Shown here: piece after piece, positions 36,230 through 45,089 of the stretch
Layout: every line of letters starts with the position of its first letter
Numbering within the stretch: the first letter of the stretch is position 1
Source: Moorena producens 3L
Lineage (GTDB): Bacteria > Cyanobacteriota > Cyanobacteriia > Cyanobacteriales > Coleofasciculaceae
Reading direction: 5' to 3'
DNA: 64,000 bases
NCBI RefSeq assembly: GCF_000211815.1
Contig: NZ_GL890940.1
Location: forward strand, 120,540-184,539
The notes under the pieces: model-generated
Databases searched by the model: none
What the model was told of the DNA's origin: nothing
Seen by the model: the letters and a program-made list of their open reading frames with translations, nothing else
Position numbers and translations under genes: made by a program

Positions 36230-36865
36230 ATGAAATTAACTGACATTAGTGCTTCTTTAGTACTCCTGGGAGCGATCGCAGTTACTCCAGCTTATGGAGC
36301 CTCCGTATCATTCAGTCCGACTGGGTCACAATTAGACAAGGATGCCATCAATGACCTTCAAGTCAATGTTGATGACACCATTGATTTCTCTTTCGTGTTA
36401 GATACTAGCGGTCTCACCGCTAATTTACAATCATTAGACATTCTTGTACAACAAGATTCTACTGAGCTTGTTACTCTAGAAGGATTTAGGACAGATGCAG
36501 ATCAAGCTGCCTTTTCAGAGTTTACATTCAGCCCAGTAGAAAACCCACCCTTGGGGATATCTACAGCACTTTTTCAACGTAGTGATTCAATTGGAGTTTC
36601 TCCAGACTCTATCCTAGAGATAGTTGGGACAACTGACCAAGTACTGCCTGGGTTTAAGAATGATGGATTGCCTGACTTAGTAGTTACCGTTACCTCGGCA
36701 ATTGATGCTAATGGTATAGACGTAACCAGTCTATTTCAACCAGCTAGCCAAGGTCTTGATCTTCAGCCCGCCCCTGTTCCTGAAACCACATCAATTTTAG
36801 GTTTATTAGGATTAGCTGCTTTGGGGACTAGTTCATTATTAAAGAACTGTTCAAAACGGGTTTAA
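36230..36865 (+). CDS. PEP-CTERM exported protein
   Basis: 211 residues with a signal peptide (LVLLGAIAVTPAYGA) and a C-terminal tag VPETTSILGLLGLAALGTSS followed by basic residues. The mature part (VSFSPTGSQLDKDAINDLQV, VDDTIDFSFVLDTSG) looks like a cohesin/BIG-like beta sandwich. It is the second of three likely exosortase substrates in the window. Function unknown. Confidence 0.8.
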   Translation: MKLTDISASLVLLGAIAVTPAYGASVSFSPTGSQLDKDAINDLQVNVDDTIDFSFVLDTSGLTANLQSLDILVQQDSTELVTLEGFRTDADQAAFSEFTFSPVENPPLGISTALFQRSDSIGVSPDSILEIVGTTDQVLPGFKNDGLPDLVVTVTSAIDANGIDVTSLFQPASQGLDLQPAPVPETTSILGLLGLAALGTSSLLKNCSKRV

Positions 36866-36989
36866 TTGTTTCAGTAGTATTCATAGTTTCAGGTTTTGTG
36901 GATGTAAACATTTAGCTGTCAGCGGTCAGCCGTCAGTAGTCAGCCGTCAGTTTATTTTATTCAAAAGCTGTTCGGTGTAGCTTGGCCTA

Positions 36990-37078
36990 GGGCTAATGGC
37001 TGAACGCGATCGCGTGCGCGTAGCGCTTAAGCTGATAGCTGAACGCGATCGCGTGCGCGTAGCGCATTAGCTGATAGC
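36990..37078. repeat. 45-bp direct duplication (GCTGAACGCGATCGCGTGCGCGTAGCGC)
   Basis: The unit CTGAACGCGATCGCGTGCGC with GTAGCGC and CTGATAGCT occurs twice in tandem. Each contains a HIP1 core. Confidence 0.6.
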
Positions 37079-37108
37079 TTACAATCACTCCCGACTCCCG
37101 ACTCCCTC

Positions 37109-37152
37109 GGTGCGCTTACAGTCGTCGAATTAAATTCGCCACGGGTCGCACC
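37109..37152. repeat. CGGTGCG...CGCACCG palindromic repeat
   Basis: Inverted-orientation member of the GGTGCGACCC family, flanked on both sides by CTCCCGACTCCC words. Confidence 0.6.
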
Positions 37153-37170
37153 GCTCCCGACTCCCTAGAA

Positions 37171-39366
37171 TTAATTAGATGATGCTACGGATTTATTAGC
37201 AGCGTGAGCTTCTACCATCCGGGAAATATCAGGATTATAGAGTCGCAAATAATTCCAATAATTACCAAACACTGTTTTCACGTAACCTTTGGTTTCTCGA
37301 AAGGGGATTTTTTCAATAAAGGCGTCGGGGTCACTAAAACCGTATCTATTCACCCATTTGGAGACATTACCGGGACCAGCATTGTAACTGGCAACGGCTA
37401 ATAAAGAGTTGTTACTGTTCTGTTGGTGGGTAAAGCTGAGATACCATGTCCCCAATTTAATGTTGTCATCAGGATTTTTAAGATTGTATTGTTTCAACTG
37501 GATTTTTTGGGCAACCCAACTACCTGTTCCTGGCATCACTTGCATTAAACCCATGGCACCAGCAACGGAACGGATTTCTGGTTCAAATCTAGACTCTTGG
37601 CGAATTAAGGCAGTTACTAGTAAGGGATTAAGCTGCCGTTGACCAGACCAGTTAAGAATTGAATTTTGGAAAGGGAAGGGAAATAGAGCATGCCAGTATT
37701 TTGGTTCGTCACGCAGTGCTGCCCATTCGGCTTTTTCTTGGGGAGTCTCTCGTCGTTTTAGGCTCCAGACTTGGTTAATGCCTTTGAGATTATCCCCAAT
37801 CCCTAGCCGCAATAAACCATCAGTAAATTGCTCTGAGACACTTAGTTCCTTACGATTTCCTAATTCCACTTGCCACAGAGCCCAAGCATCGTAATCTTGA
37901 CCAAGTTGGTACAGTTCTTTTAGGGTTGCAGAACCGTCTTTTAGTAATGGTCTAGCTTGGGGTCTGACAACTTTGGGCATTAAGTAGCGCACGGAGGTGA
38001 AGTCCCCTACATTCCAGCCTAAATAGTTGGCCGACCGCCATGCATAGTAGGATTCTGGATAACGAGCTATTACATGCTCAAAGGCAGCTTTGGCATCATT
38101 AGGACGCCCCAGCTGACTTGCCCATCGACCTACCCAGAAGCCAGCTTGGGCAGCGATGTCACTATCGGGATTTTTGGTGGTAATCGGTTGCGCCCATTGC
38201 CATGCTTCTTGTAGCTTGCCCTTTGCTGCTTTTTTTTGAGCCATTTGCCAACGATAATTAGCTGCAGCATCAGAACTACCATATTGGGTTAGTACCGACT
38301 TACGAGCTTGGCCAGCAGAAACTTTGCTGTTGAGCTTTTCTAGGATTTTGGCTTTGTCGAGCAAGGCTTGAGGAGCTTCATCGGGATAATTCTGGATGAC
38401 TTGATCCAGATAAGCTAAGGCTTCTGTTCGCTTAGAGATACTGGCAAGACGCCTTAAGGCTAATCCGGTTTCTTTAGCATTGGGATAGGCGCTGATTAAC
38501 TGTTCATAAAAGATTTTGCCTTTGCTGGCTTTGGTATCTAAATGAAGTCCTCGACCTGCCCGGTAGAGATTGCGGGGAGTGCGGGGGGCTTGGGCGTAGG
38601 CTTTACCAGCTTTGCCATATTTCCAGGTTTCCCAGTAACCAGTGCCAATCATTTCCCAGTCTTCGGGGGTGAGTTGCTCAGGGTACTTGTCAACGATCCG
38701 GTCTCGGATCTCCTGCATTCCTAAGGCTTTAGGAGTGTGCTTGGCTAAGATTAATAGTAATGGGAGTTGGTTGGGATTGTTTTTGAGGCGCTGTCGAACA
38801 ATTTCTAGAGTACGGGGATGGCTAGGAAATTTTGCGATCGCATCGTCCCAGTGCTTGGGATTAGATTTGCCTAGATGATAAAGGGCTTCTGCTGCCACTG
38901 CTTGGTTGGGGTACTTTTTCAGGATAGTTTGCCAAACTCCTGTAGCCGATTCCCTATCCCCCATGGCTTGGTAAGCTTGAGCACGTTTGAGGGCAACGTG
39001 GGATGCTAAAACCGGATAATCTGACTCAAGCCCTTCGAGATGCTTTAGGGCTTGTTCTGGCTGATTTTGTTGAATTAAATCCGATGCCAACAGATAACGG
39101 GCGCGATACTGTTCCCGAGACTTCGGACCTGAGGCAAAGGCATCTAGGTTAGTTGCTCGTTGTTGGGGTGGCAGAGAAACCAGCCGTGCTACAGCGGATT
39201 TGCCTGTTGACTCCGTTAACCCTTGGCTAGCAGTCTTGTTTTCCTCCTTTTCCTCTAGTTGATTTGCTACGGTGACACCTAAGAATACTGCTCCCAGGCA
39301 CACTGATACCAATAACACTATGGCTCCAGCCAATAACCGAAATTGCTGTCTACGCTCTTTTAACAT
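37171..39366 (-). CDS. soluble lytic murein transglycosylase (SLT) with TPR/superhelical domain
   Basis: 731 residues. An N-terminal membrane anchor (LLAGAIVLLVSVCLGAVFLG, about 12-33) places it in the periplasm. Residues about 80-560 are alpha-helical TPR-like repeats (AEALYHLGKSNPKHWDDAIA and similar). The C-terminal SLT domain has ALIRQESRFEPEIRS with the catalytic Glu, GAMGLMQVMPGTG and ASYNAGPGNVSKWV (about 575-690). It cuts peptidoglycan between MurNAc and GlcNAc to form anhydro products. Length is near that of SLT70 plus an anchor. Monocistronic. Confidence 0.9.
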   Translation of the reverse strand: MLKERRQQFRLLAGAIVLLVSVCLGAVFLGVTVANQLEEKEENKTASQGLTESTGKSAVARLVSLPPQQRATNLDAFASGPKSREQYRARYLLASDLIQQNQPEQALKHLEGLESDYPVLASHVALKRAQAYQAMGDRESATGVWQTILKKYPNQAVAAEALYHLGKSNPKHWDDAIAKFPSHPRTLEIVRQRLKNNPNQLPLLLILAKHTPKALGMQEIRDRIVDKYPEQLTPEDWEMIGTGYWETWKYGKAGKAYAQAPRTPRNLYRAGRGLHLDTKASKGKIFYEQLISAYPNAKETGLALRRLASISKRTEALAYLDQVIQNYPDEAPQALLDKAKILEKLNSKVSAGQARKSVLTQYGSSDAAANYRWQMAQKKAAKGKLQEAWQWAQPITTKNPDSDIAAQAGFWVGRWASQLGRPNDAKAAFEHVIARYPESYYAWRSANYLGWNVGDFTSVRYLMPKVVRPQARPLLKDGSATLKELYQLGQDYDAWALWQVELGNRKELSVSEQFTDGLLRLGIGDNLKGINQVWSLKRRETPQEKAEWAALRDEPKYWHALFPFPFQNSILNWSGQRQLNPLLVTALIRQESRFEPEIRSVAGAMGLMQVMPGTGSWVAQKIQLKQYNLKNPDDNIKLGTWYLSFTHQQNSNNSLLAVASYNAGPGNVSKWVNRYGFSDPDAFIEKIPFRETKGYVKTVFGNYWNYLRLYNPDISRMVEAHAANKSVASSN

Positions 39367-39803
39367 AAATCCTCACCCAACAAAGTTCAGCAGTTGAAAG
39401 TCTCTCAGCATATGACCCATAACCAGGGTAATCTGGTTTCCCTCTTGAGTTATGAACCATTATAAAAAGTTCTTGGCTACGAACCTGGAACCGAACTTAG
39501 TCAAAGTTGGTCAGATTTGGTCATAATTAACAGAGCACGAAGCCAGCAATAACTAGATAATTATAATAACTATTATGATAACTATATTTTTATCACCCTG
39601 ATGAGGCACATTTTTCTTACCCTGAGCACGCTCTATTCCATATCTTAGAACTAGGTTACCTTTAAATTGTGACGATTTATGGTAAGATTGCCTATATTTT
39701 TGTTATTTCAGGAAACTGGCAAGATGCCAGTTCTACGCCTGATGCCAGTTTTACCAAGATACCTGTTCTACCTACCGGGTCAAACTGAACTTGAAAAGAA
39801 GTC

Positions 39804-40379
39804 ATGGCTGACACCACCACAATTAATCAGATTCGATTCACCACTGCAGACCTAGATCTGTTAACAGACGACGGCCATAGATATGAAGTTATTGATGGAG
39901 ACCTGCTTGTGACCAGATCCCCCCATTGGAATCACAACAAGGTGGTGGGAAGACTATATAGTGCCGTTGATTCCTGGTCTTTAAGTGATAAGGGTTATGG
40001 TGAAGCTGTTCTAGTTCCAGGTATTGTTTTTGACCAAGAAAATGCTGTGGAACCGGATGCTGTCTGGGTTTCCGACAAGAATCGCTTGCCAGAGATGCTT
40101 GATCAAGCAGGTCATTTAACCGAAGCGCCAGACCTGATCATAGAATCTTTATCACCAGGAAGTCAAAACGAGCGTCGTGACCGAGAAGTCAAACTGAAAC
40201 TCTATTCAGTGCGCGGGGTTCGTGAATACTGGATTGTGGATTGGCGCACTACTAAACTTGAGGTTTATCGACGACAAAATGCCAAGCTTACCCTAGTCGA
40301 GACTTTGTTTCCTGGAGATATACTGCGATCGCATTTGCTTCCTGGTTTTGAGTTGCAGCTCCAGATTGTGTTTTTGTAA
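39804..40379 (+). CDS. Uma2 family endonuclease (DUF820)
   Basis: 191 residues. It opens with TTADLDLLTDDGHRYEVIDG and contains ILV-like core pieces: VEPDAVWVS (active-site Asp), DLIIESLSPGSQNERRDREVKLKLY (Glu and Lys) and the strand VREYWIVDWRTTKLEVYR. The catalytic set is intact. Third Uma2 locus of the window, of a different subgroup from the one at 21285. ATG at 39804. The 430-bp upstream gap has only GGCAAGATGCCAGTT-type units. Confidence 0.85.
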   Translation: MADTTTINQIRFTTADLDLLTDDGHRYEVIDGDLLVTRSPHWNHNKVVGRLYSAVDSWSLSDKGYGEAVLVPGIVFDQENAVEPDAVWVSDKNRLPEMLDQAGHLTEAPDLIIESLSPGSQNERRDREVKLKLYSVRGVREYWIVDWRTTKLEVYRRQNAKLTLVETLFPGDILRSHLLPGFELQLQIVFL

Positions 40380-40422
40380 CCATCCTAAACTACCCTATGC
40401 TATTTAATTATAGTTTATTTTG

Positions 40423-41406
40423 TCATTCTATAATACTATTTTTTTTAGCCAATACAGCTAAACTAAGGAATACTATTAATCCACCAATCAAAATACTCAG
40501 AGTAAACCAAGCCAAACCACCAGTTGGTTGGATAACTAATAAGGCTCCAATAAATTGAGCTAGCAAAATAAAATAGAGAACATTAGTAATAAAATTTCGA
40601 GAGCGATTGCTAATGAAATATGCTCCTAGGGGAGCACCTAAAATAACCACAGGGATGCCAACTAACCAGTAGTGAAATTCTTGAATTCCAAAATCATGAA
40701 GAAAGAAAAGATGCCAAACAAATCCTACAATACTATTTCCCGCCATGAGGCAGACGCTTGTAGGAGTAGCAACTTTTTCTGACAGGCGATATCGAATTGT
40801 CACCACTGAAAAAGTTAAAATGTCAATTCCACTTCCCACAATTGAAACTACTATTCCCCCTAGGAAGCCCAAAAAAATAAAAAGTTTTCTTTCTCCTGAT
40901 GAAAGAGGTGGAAGTTTCTCGACAACTGAGCGAGATCTGTTCATATTTAAATAAAAAAGAGCTATGCCAAAACTTAACCATAGAGAAACAAAGAACATTT
41001 TGGCATAGGGAGGGGAAATCAGAGGAGCAATATAGTAACTTCCTAAAATAACTCCGCCAACTCCTCCCCAACTACATAATAATAAATAGTTTTTTTGAAT
41101 GGGTATTTTTCTCGTCAAAATCAGATAGGTGGCTGAGGTCATGCCAATACTTTGAATCGCCAAACTGAAATTACGCGCTACTTCTGGTTCAATCTGAAAA
41201 ATTAGGGTCATAATGGGGAAAGCAACAGCCCCACCTCCCTCCGCTGTAGCACCAGCGATAAAAGAGGCAAACATCATGGTCACGGACATGAACCAATTTT
41301 GGATAAATAAATCCCATTGATTGGTATGTACCATATAGGTTAGCCAGACAGTAAAAATTGCTGCCATTGGAGCTATTTGATGGGATTTAAAATTTAGATT
41401 TTTCAT
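40423..41406 (-). CDS. TauE/SafE family sulfite exporter-like permease
   Basis: 327 residues with about eight membrane helices. The family pattern is seen in FIAGATAEGGGAVAFPIMTL (about 48-68), FSLAIQSIGMTSATYLIL, and in the second half FLGGIVVSIVGSGIDILTFS with LMAGNSIVGF and VGIPVVILGAPLGAYF. Members move sulfite, sulfonates or other small anions. Convergent with the Uma2 gene. No sulfur-metabolism genes are adjacent, so the substrate is open. Confidence 0.85.
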   Translation of the reverse strand: MKNLNFKSHQIAPMAAIFTVWLTYMVHTNQWDLFIQNWFMSVTMMFASFIAGATAEGGGAVAFPIMTLIFQIEPEVARNFSLAIQSIGMTSATYLILTRKIPIQKNYLLLCSWGGVGGVILGSYYIAPLISPPYAKMFFVSLWLSFGIALFYLNMNRSRSVVEKLPPLSSGERKLFIFLGFLGGIVVSIVGSGIDILTFSVVTIRYRLSEKVATPTSVCLMAGNSIVGFVWHLFFLHDFGIQEFHYWLVGIPVVILGAPLGAYFISNRSRNFITNVLYFILLAQFIGALLVIQPTGGLAWFTLSILIGGLIVFLSLAVLAKKNSIIE

Positions 41407-41785
41407 AAATAAAATTGTGATTATTTTATTATCGATCTAGCAGTTTTAAATTGGGTGAGGTACAAATTATTTGGTTTTAGGGAACAGGGAAGACAGATAA
41501 GAAACCCACCCCTAAGGCCTCCCAGGAGGGGAAGAGGGAGCAGGGAAAAAATCCTGTGTACCTCAGCTGCGAGCCATGGCGAATTTAATTATTAATGGGT
41601 AAAGGGCACCTAATAGTTAGGAAAAACGTTGCCAACAAAGCCTTATTTACAGACATAAAAAAATTGATTTTAAACGTCGATTTTAAATATCCTTTAATCA
41701 ATGATATCACAATTACCATCCCACTCTTTGGGACAAAATATTTTTTATTTATTGATTCAGTTAATGTCTTGATAATTAGTGTAGA

Positions 41786-41929
41786 CTATTGTTCAGCAAT
41801 ATTTGCAATTAAGTCAGTTTCAAGTTCTGGTAGCTCTTCTTGTAATGACTCTTGAATAATCTGATTCAAACGAGAGTTAAATATGTCTAATACTTCTGAA
41901 GTATAAATGTATTTTAGCAATAAATCCAT
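41786..41929 (-). CDS. small hypothetical protein (47 residues)
   Basis: A minus-strand frame from ATG 41929 reads MDLLLKYIYTSEVLDIFNSR, then LNQIIQESLQEELPELETDL and ends IANIAEQ. A GGAATAGG sequence precedes the ATG as a ribosome site. It is amphipathic and acidic, without a membrane helix. Composition is gene-like and no repeats overlap it. I do not recognise a family. Confidence 0.4.
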   Translation of the reverse strand: MDLLLKYIYTSEVLDIFNSRLNQIIQESLQEELPELETDLIANIAEQ

Positions 41930-41987
41930 GACCTATTCCTACTTAATAATAAGGGGTTTACAACTGGCTAATTAGGTTCACATTTGA

Positions 41988-42854
41988 CTAATTAATTGCT
42001 ATTAATTGAAGCTTCTGGGATAAAGTATTATGCTTTTTGAGAGTCCTAAGAGCGTGTTTAATAATCCAACTTGTTTCCTTGGTTGGAGATTCTTTTCGCC
42101 ACCGCAAACAGGTATTGATTACCCAATCTGGACTAGATTTGCTGGCATCATTCAACCAGTTACCAACCGAACGCTGCACATAATTACTGGGGTCTGAACG
42201 AACAAATTCTAATATGGTCAAACCTGGATCGGGGTTTTTCTTCAAAGTCGGAATATGTTTACACCAAACCCCACGAGGACGGGTAGCTTCTACCGCACAG
42301 CGTCGAATATTGGGGTCTTCATCTTTAACCCACTCTGTTAGTAACTCGAAGCTATAAGCTAAATCATCCACAAGATAAGAGCGAAGAGCATCCCAAGCGC
42401 ATTCTCTGACAGAGAAACTACCATCAGTGGCGAACCTACGCATTATTTCCAACCTCTCGGGTAACGAGATAGTTTGGTCAGCGGCTATACTAAAAGCAGC
42501 CCAAGCTCTAACCATGTCAGAAGTATGACTAGCCAACGTTTCAAAAATTTCTGTTCGGTTTTCTTCTTCTTCTAGAGCATGAAAGAGTATTGTGCCAATG
42601 CCTTTGAGTCGTTTGGTAATGCCTTGGTCTTGAAGTTTCAAGCTCTGATTATACAAGTTTTCAATTTGTTCTTCCCAACCTATTTCTGTAAGACTATTCC
42701 GAAGCAGAAAAGGCATATCAATGGCTAACCATTCGACAAGATTGACGGTCTCAATTTTTCCGTGATTGAGTGCCGATAAAACTTCATTAGGAATTTCAGA
42801 ACGCTTCCTTGCTCCTTTTCTCGCTTTTAGCCTTTCAAGTTCAACTGTGTGCAT
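41988..42854 (-). CDS. DNA alkylation repair-like HEAT protein (AlkD-like)
   Basis: 288 residues of HEAT-like helical repeats. The motifs DPNIRRCAVEATRPRGVWCK (about 178-198) and the repeated PSNYVQRSVGNWLNDASKSS with WIIKHALRTL are typical of AlkD-like DNA alkylation repair proteins, which remove bulky alkylated bases or bind altered DNA. It lies immediately downstream of the seven-gene cluster on the same strand but 180 bp away. Whether it protects against the cluster's product is speculation. Confidence 0.75.
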   Translation of the reverse strand: MHTVELERLKARKGARKRSEIPNEVLSALNHGKIETVNLVEWLAIDMPFLLRNSLTEIGWEEQIENLYNQSLKLQDQGITKRLKGIGTILFHALEEEENRTEIFETLASHTSDMVRAWAAFSIAADQTISLPERLEIMRRFATDGSFSVRECAWDALRSYLVDDLAYSFELLTEWVKDEDPNIRRCAVEATRPRGVWCKHIPTLKKNPDPGLTILEFVRSDPSNYVQRSVGNWLNDASKSSPDWVINTCLRWRKESPTKETSWIIKHALRTLKKHNTLSQKLQLIAIN

Positions 42855-42876
42855 AAAAAAAAGTTGCTTTTTTCAT

Positions 42877-42893
42877 ATCTTGTACCACAAGAT
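42877..42893 (-). promoter_or_regulatory. ATCTTGT-ACC-ACAAGAT palindrome before the AlkD-like gene
   Basis: A perfect 7-bp inverted repeat with a 3-base centre, 22 bp before the start codon. Position and size would suit a repressor operator. No binding protein can be named. Confidence 0.3.
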
Positions 42894-43034
42894 TATTGAA
42901 AAGATTATAGCTTGAACAGCCTTATGTTTTGTAGTAGTAGGGTGGGCAGTGCCCACCCAGGCCTTGTTGAGAACGTGCAAGATATGTGTTATAGGAATAT
43001 AGTGGCTTGTTGGAGCCACATCCTGTTACCTTAC

Positions 43035-44030
43035 TTAATTATTTTTTGATTGGCGTTTCAAAAGGGTATAGCCACTAATGACTCCTAAAATAATTAAAGT
43101 TGTATTAGAAGAAGATTCAGGAACACTTTGTGTGGCTAAAATTCCCTCAATTCTTGCTACTCTCCCATCAACAATATCAGTAAATAGAAGATCGTCTCCA
43201 TCAATAGCCAATCCTGATGGGTTACCAATATCACTTAATAATGTTTCTACTTGCCCTGTTTTGGATACTCTTAAAATTCTTCCCTTTCCTGGAGTATCGA
43301 ACCCATTAGCAAAGTCAGTAATTAAGAAAGATTGACCATCAAATTCAATATCTAAAGGTTGTCCCAATTCCGTTGCAATTTCTGTAACATCACCATTGGC
43401 AGTCACAAATAACAAACGTCCAAACGTAAAATCTGTGACCCAGAAATTTTCACCATCTACGAAAACTTCTGCTGCACCACCAAGATTTGATGAGGCAATT
43501 ACTGACAAGTTTTTCATTTGGTTAGAATATCGAAGTAAACGACCATCGCCAATAAAAGGATCGTTATTTACACGATTAAAATCAGTAATAATTAAATCTT
43601 GATTTTGGATAGCTAAACCAATGGGATCGCCAAATCCTATTGGATCGCTGGTATTTTCCGTGATTTCGCTAATCTCTCCAGTCGGTGTAACTCGTAATAG
43701 AGAAGTAGGTGCAGGAGGCTCGGCTGGTTCTATAACAACATAATCGGAACCAAAGACAATGGCATCAGAGGGGACACCGGGGGCTAAAGATGTTAGTGTC
43801 GAAATATTTCCAGACTGATCAATTTTAATCAATGCACCATCAACTGTCACAATTAGATTATCATTATCTATAGCGACAGCATAGGGAGTAGCAAGTCCAG
43901 TAGTGATTGTTTCAATATTAAATGAATTCGATGAAAAACTAGCTGCTTTAGCTTTTTCAGTATTAATTAGTGGGGAAACAACGCCAATTAATAATACCGT
44001 TAATGATGATATTGTTTTGAGTTTTAACAT
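43035..44030 (-). CDS. ScyD/ScyE-like exported beta-propeller protein with PEP-CTERM-like tail
   Basis: 331 residues. A signal peptide ends near KAKAAS (residue about 30). The body is NHL/SMP-30-like propeller blades (LATPYAVAIDNDNLIVTVDG, GDPIGLAIQNQDLIITDFNR, GNPSGLAIDGDDLLFTDIVD), as in the ScyD/ScyE proteins of the scytonemin locus. The C-terminus VPESSSNTTLIILGVISGYT followed by LLKRQSKNN looks like a PEP-CTERM tag. The start is only 16 bp after the methyltransferase stop, so it is probably the last gene of the operon. By analogy with scytonemin it may act outside the cytoplasm on the pathway product. Confidence 0.75.
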   Translation of the reverse strand: MLKLKTISSLTVLLIGVVSPLINTEKAKAASFSSNSFNIETITTGLATPYAVAIDNDNLIVTVDGALIKIDQSGNISTLTSLAPGVPSDAIVFGSDYVVIEPAEPPAPTSLLRVTPTGEISEITENTSDPIGFGDPIGLAIQNQDLIITDFNRVNNDPFIGDGRLLRYSNQMKNLSVIASSNLGGAAEVFVDGENFWVTDFTFGRLLFVTANGDVTEIATELGQPLDIEFDGQSFLITDFANGFDTPGKGRILRVSKTGQVETLLSDIGNPSGLAIDGDDLLFTDIVDGRVARIEGILATQSVPESSSNTTLIILGVISGYTLLKRQSKNN

Positions 44031-44046
44031 TTTTTTAGTTTTTTAA

Positions 44047-45057
44047 TTATTTAATACCAATTACCATATGTTTTTCGCCATATGAGCGAATTATTTGACA
44101 GTCATGAAAGCCTATTTTTTGTAGCCATTGGATATACTCATAACCAGAATAATGTTGACCAAAAGTTTCTAATAGCATAGCAATATTCATCATAGCCGTT
44201 TCTAGCGGTCCATTTTTATCGTCACTAAAAAGCTTTTCTAAAATGATCAATAACCCCCCTTTAGGCAAGCTATTATAAATTTTATTTAATATTTTATTTC
44301 CATCTTGTTGATTCCAATCAGAAAGAATATAACCTAATACATAAAGATCACCTTTCGGTAATTCATTTTTAAAAAAGTCACCAGAAATAAACTGTATTCT
44401 TTCTGATACTCTATGCTGAGTTGCCTTGTTTTCCAAATATTGGCGCACCTTGGGTAAATCAAAAACAATGGCTTTAAGATTAGGGGAACTTTCTAGGGCT
44501 GCAATGGCAAATGAACCACTTCCGCCTCCAACATCGACTAGAACATTATGTTGATTGAAAGGATACTTTTGGACTAGCTCTTGAGCTGGAGCATAACCTA
44601 AGCCCCACATACTATCCAAAAAATTTTCAAGACGTTTTGGATCATTATATAATTCCGTAAAAGGCGATTCCCCTTGAGTATCATTAAAAATTGGTTGCCA
44701 CTGTGGTCTATTTTCTTTGAGTGCTTCTTTTAAATTGATAAAAGTGCGAACTGATACTTCTCTAAAATGTGAGAAAGCATCCCCACAGTATTGATAAGAA
44801 TTTTTGGCTAAAAATGGTTGCAAATCTTCTGGAATATTATACTCTCCATCTTTAAATTCAAGCAAACCAATTGAAACTGCCCCTAAGACTAAACGTTTGA
44901 GAGCATCAGGATGGACATCTGCCAATTTTGCTAGTTCAGAAATAGTCTTAGCTTTTCCTTGAGCGATATAATCAAATATACCCAGTTCATCTCCCACAAA
45001 AAGTGTCTGACTCATCATGAAGCCATACATGGCTCGTTTAATTTCAATGGGTATCAT
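44047..45057 (-). CDS. class I SAM methyltransferase of the O-methyltransferase (ASMT-like) family
   Basis: 336 residues. An N-terminal dimerisation and winged-helix domain (FDYIAQGKAKTISELAKLAD) is followed by the SAM-binding loop VLVDVGGGSGSFAIAAL (about 172-188) and FDLPKVRQ, then SGDFF. Where plant and fungal O-methyltransferases have the catalytic His (HDW), this protein reads YILSDWNQQDG, with Ser. Family members lacking that His include RdmB and DnrK types, so the reaction may not be a simple hydroxyl methylation. Sixth gene of the seven-gene cluster, 32 bp after the decarboxylase. Confidence 0.85.
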   Translation of the reverse strand: MIPIEIKRAMYGFMMSQTLFVGDELGIFDYIAQGKAKTISELAKLADVHPDALKRLVLGAVSIGLLEFKDGEYNIPEDLQPFLAKNSYQYCGDAFSHFREVSVRTFINLKEALKENRPQWQPIFNDTQGESPFTELYNDPKRLENFLDSMWGLGYAPAQELVQKYPFNQHNVLVDVGGGSGSFAIAALESSPNLKAIVFDLPKVRQYLENKATQHRVSERIQFISGDFFKNELPKGDLYVLGYILSDWNQQDGNKILNKIYNSLPKGGLLIILEKLFSDDKNGPLETAMMNIAMLLETFGQHYSGYEYIQWLQKIGFHDCQIIRSYGEKHMVIGIK

Positions 45058-45089
45058 CGGTGTTAGACCTTTTACTTTTATTGATGATT

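Noticed and set aside
41595..41855. 86-codon plus-strand frame after the permease gene
   Set aside because: Its product is not protein-like at the start (a degenerate GGCGAATTTAATTATTAATG repeat) and its end overlaps a better minus-strand small gene with a ribosome site.
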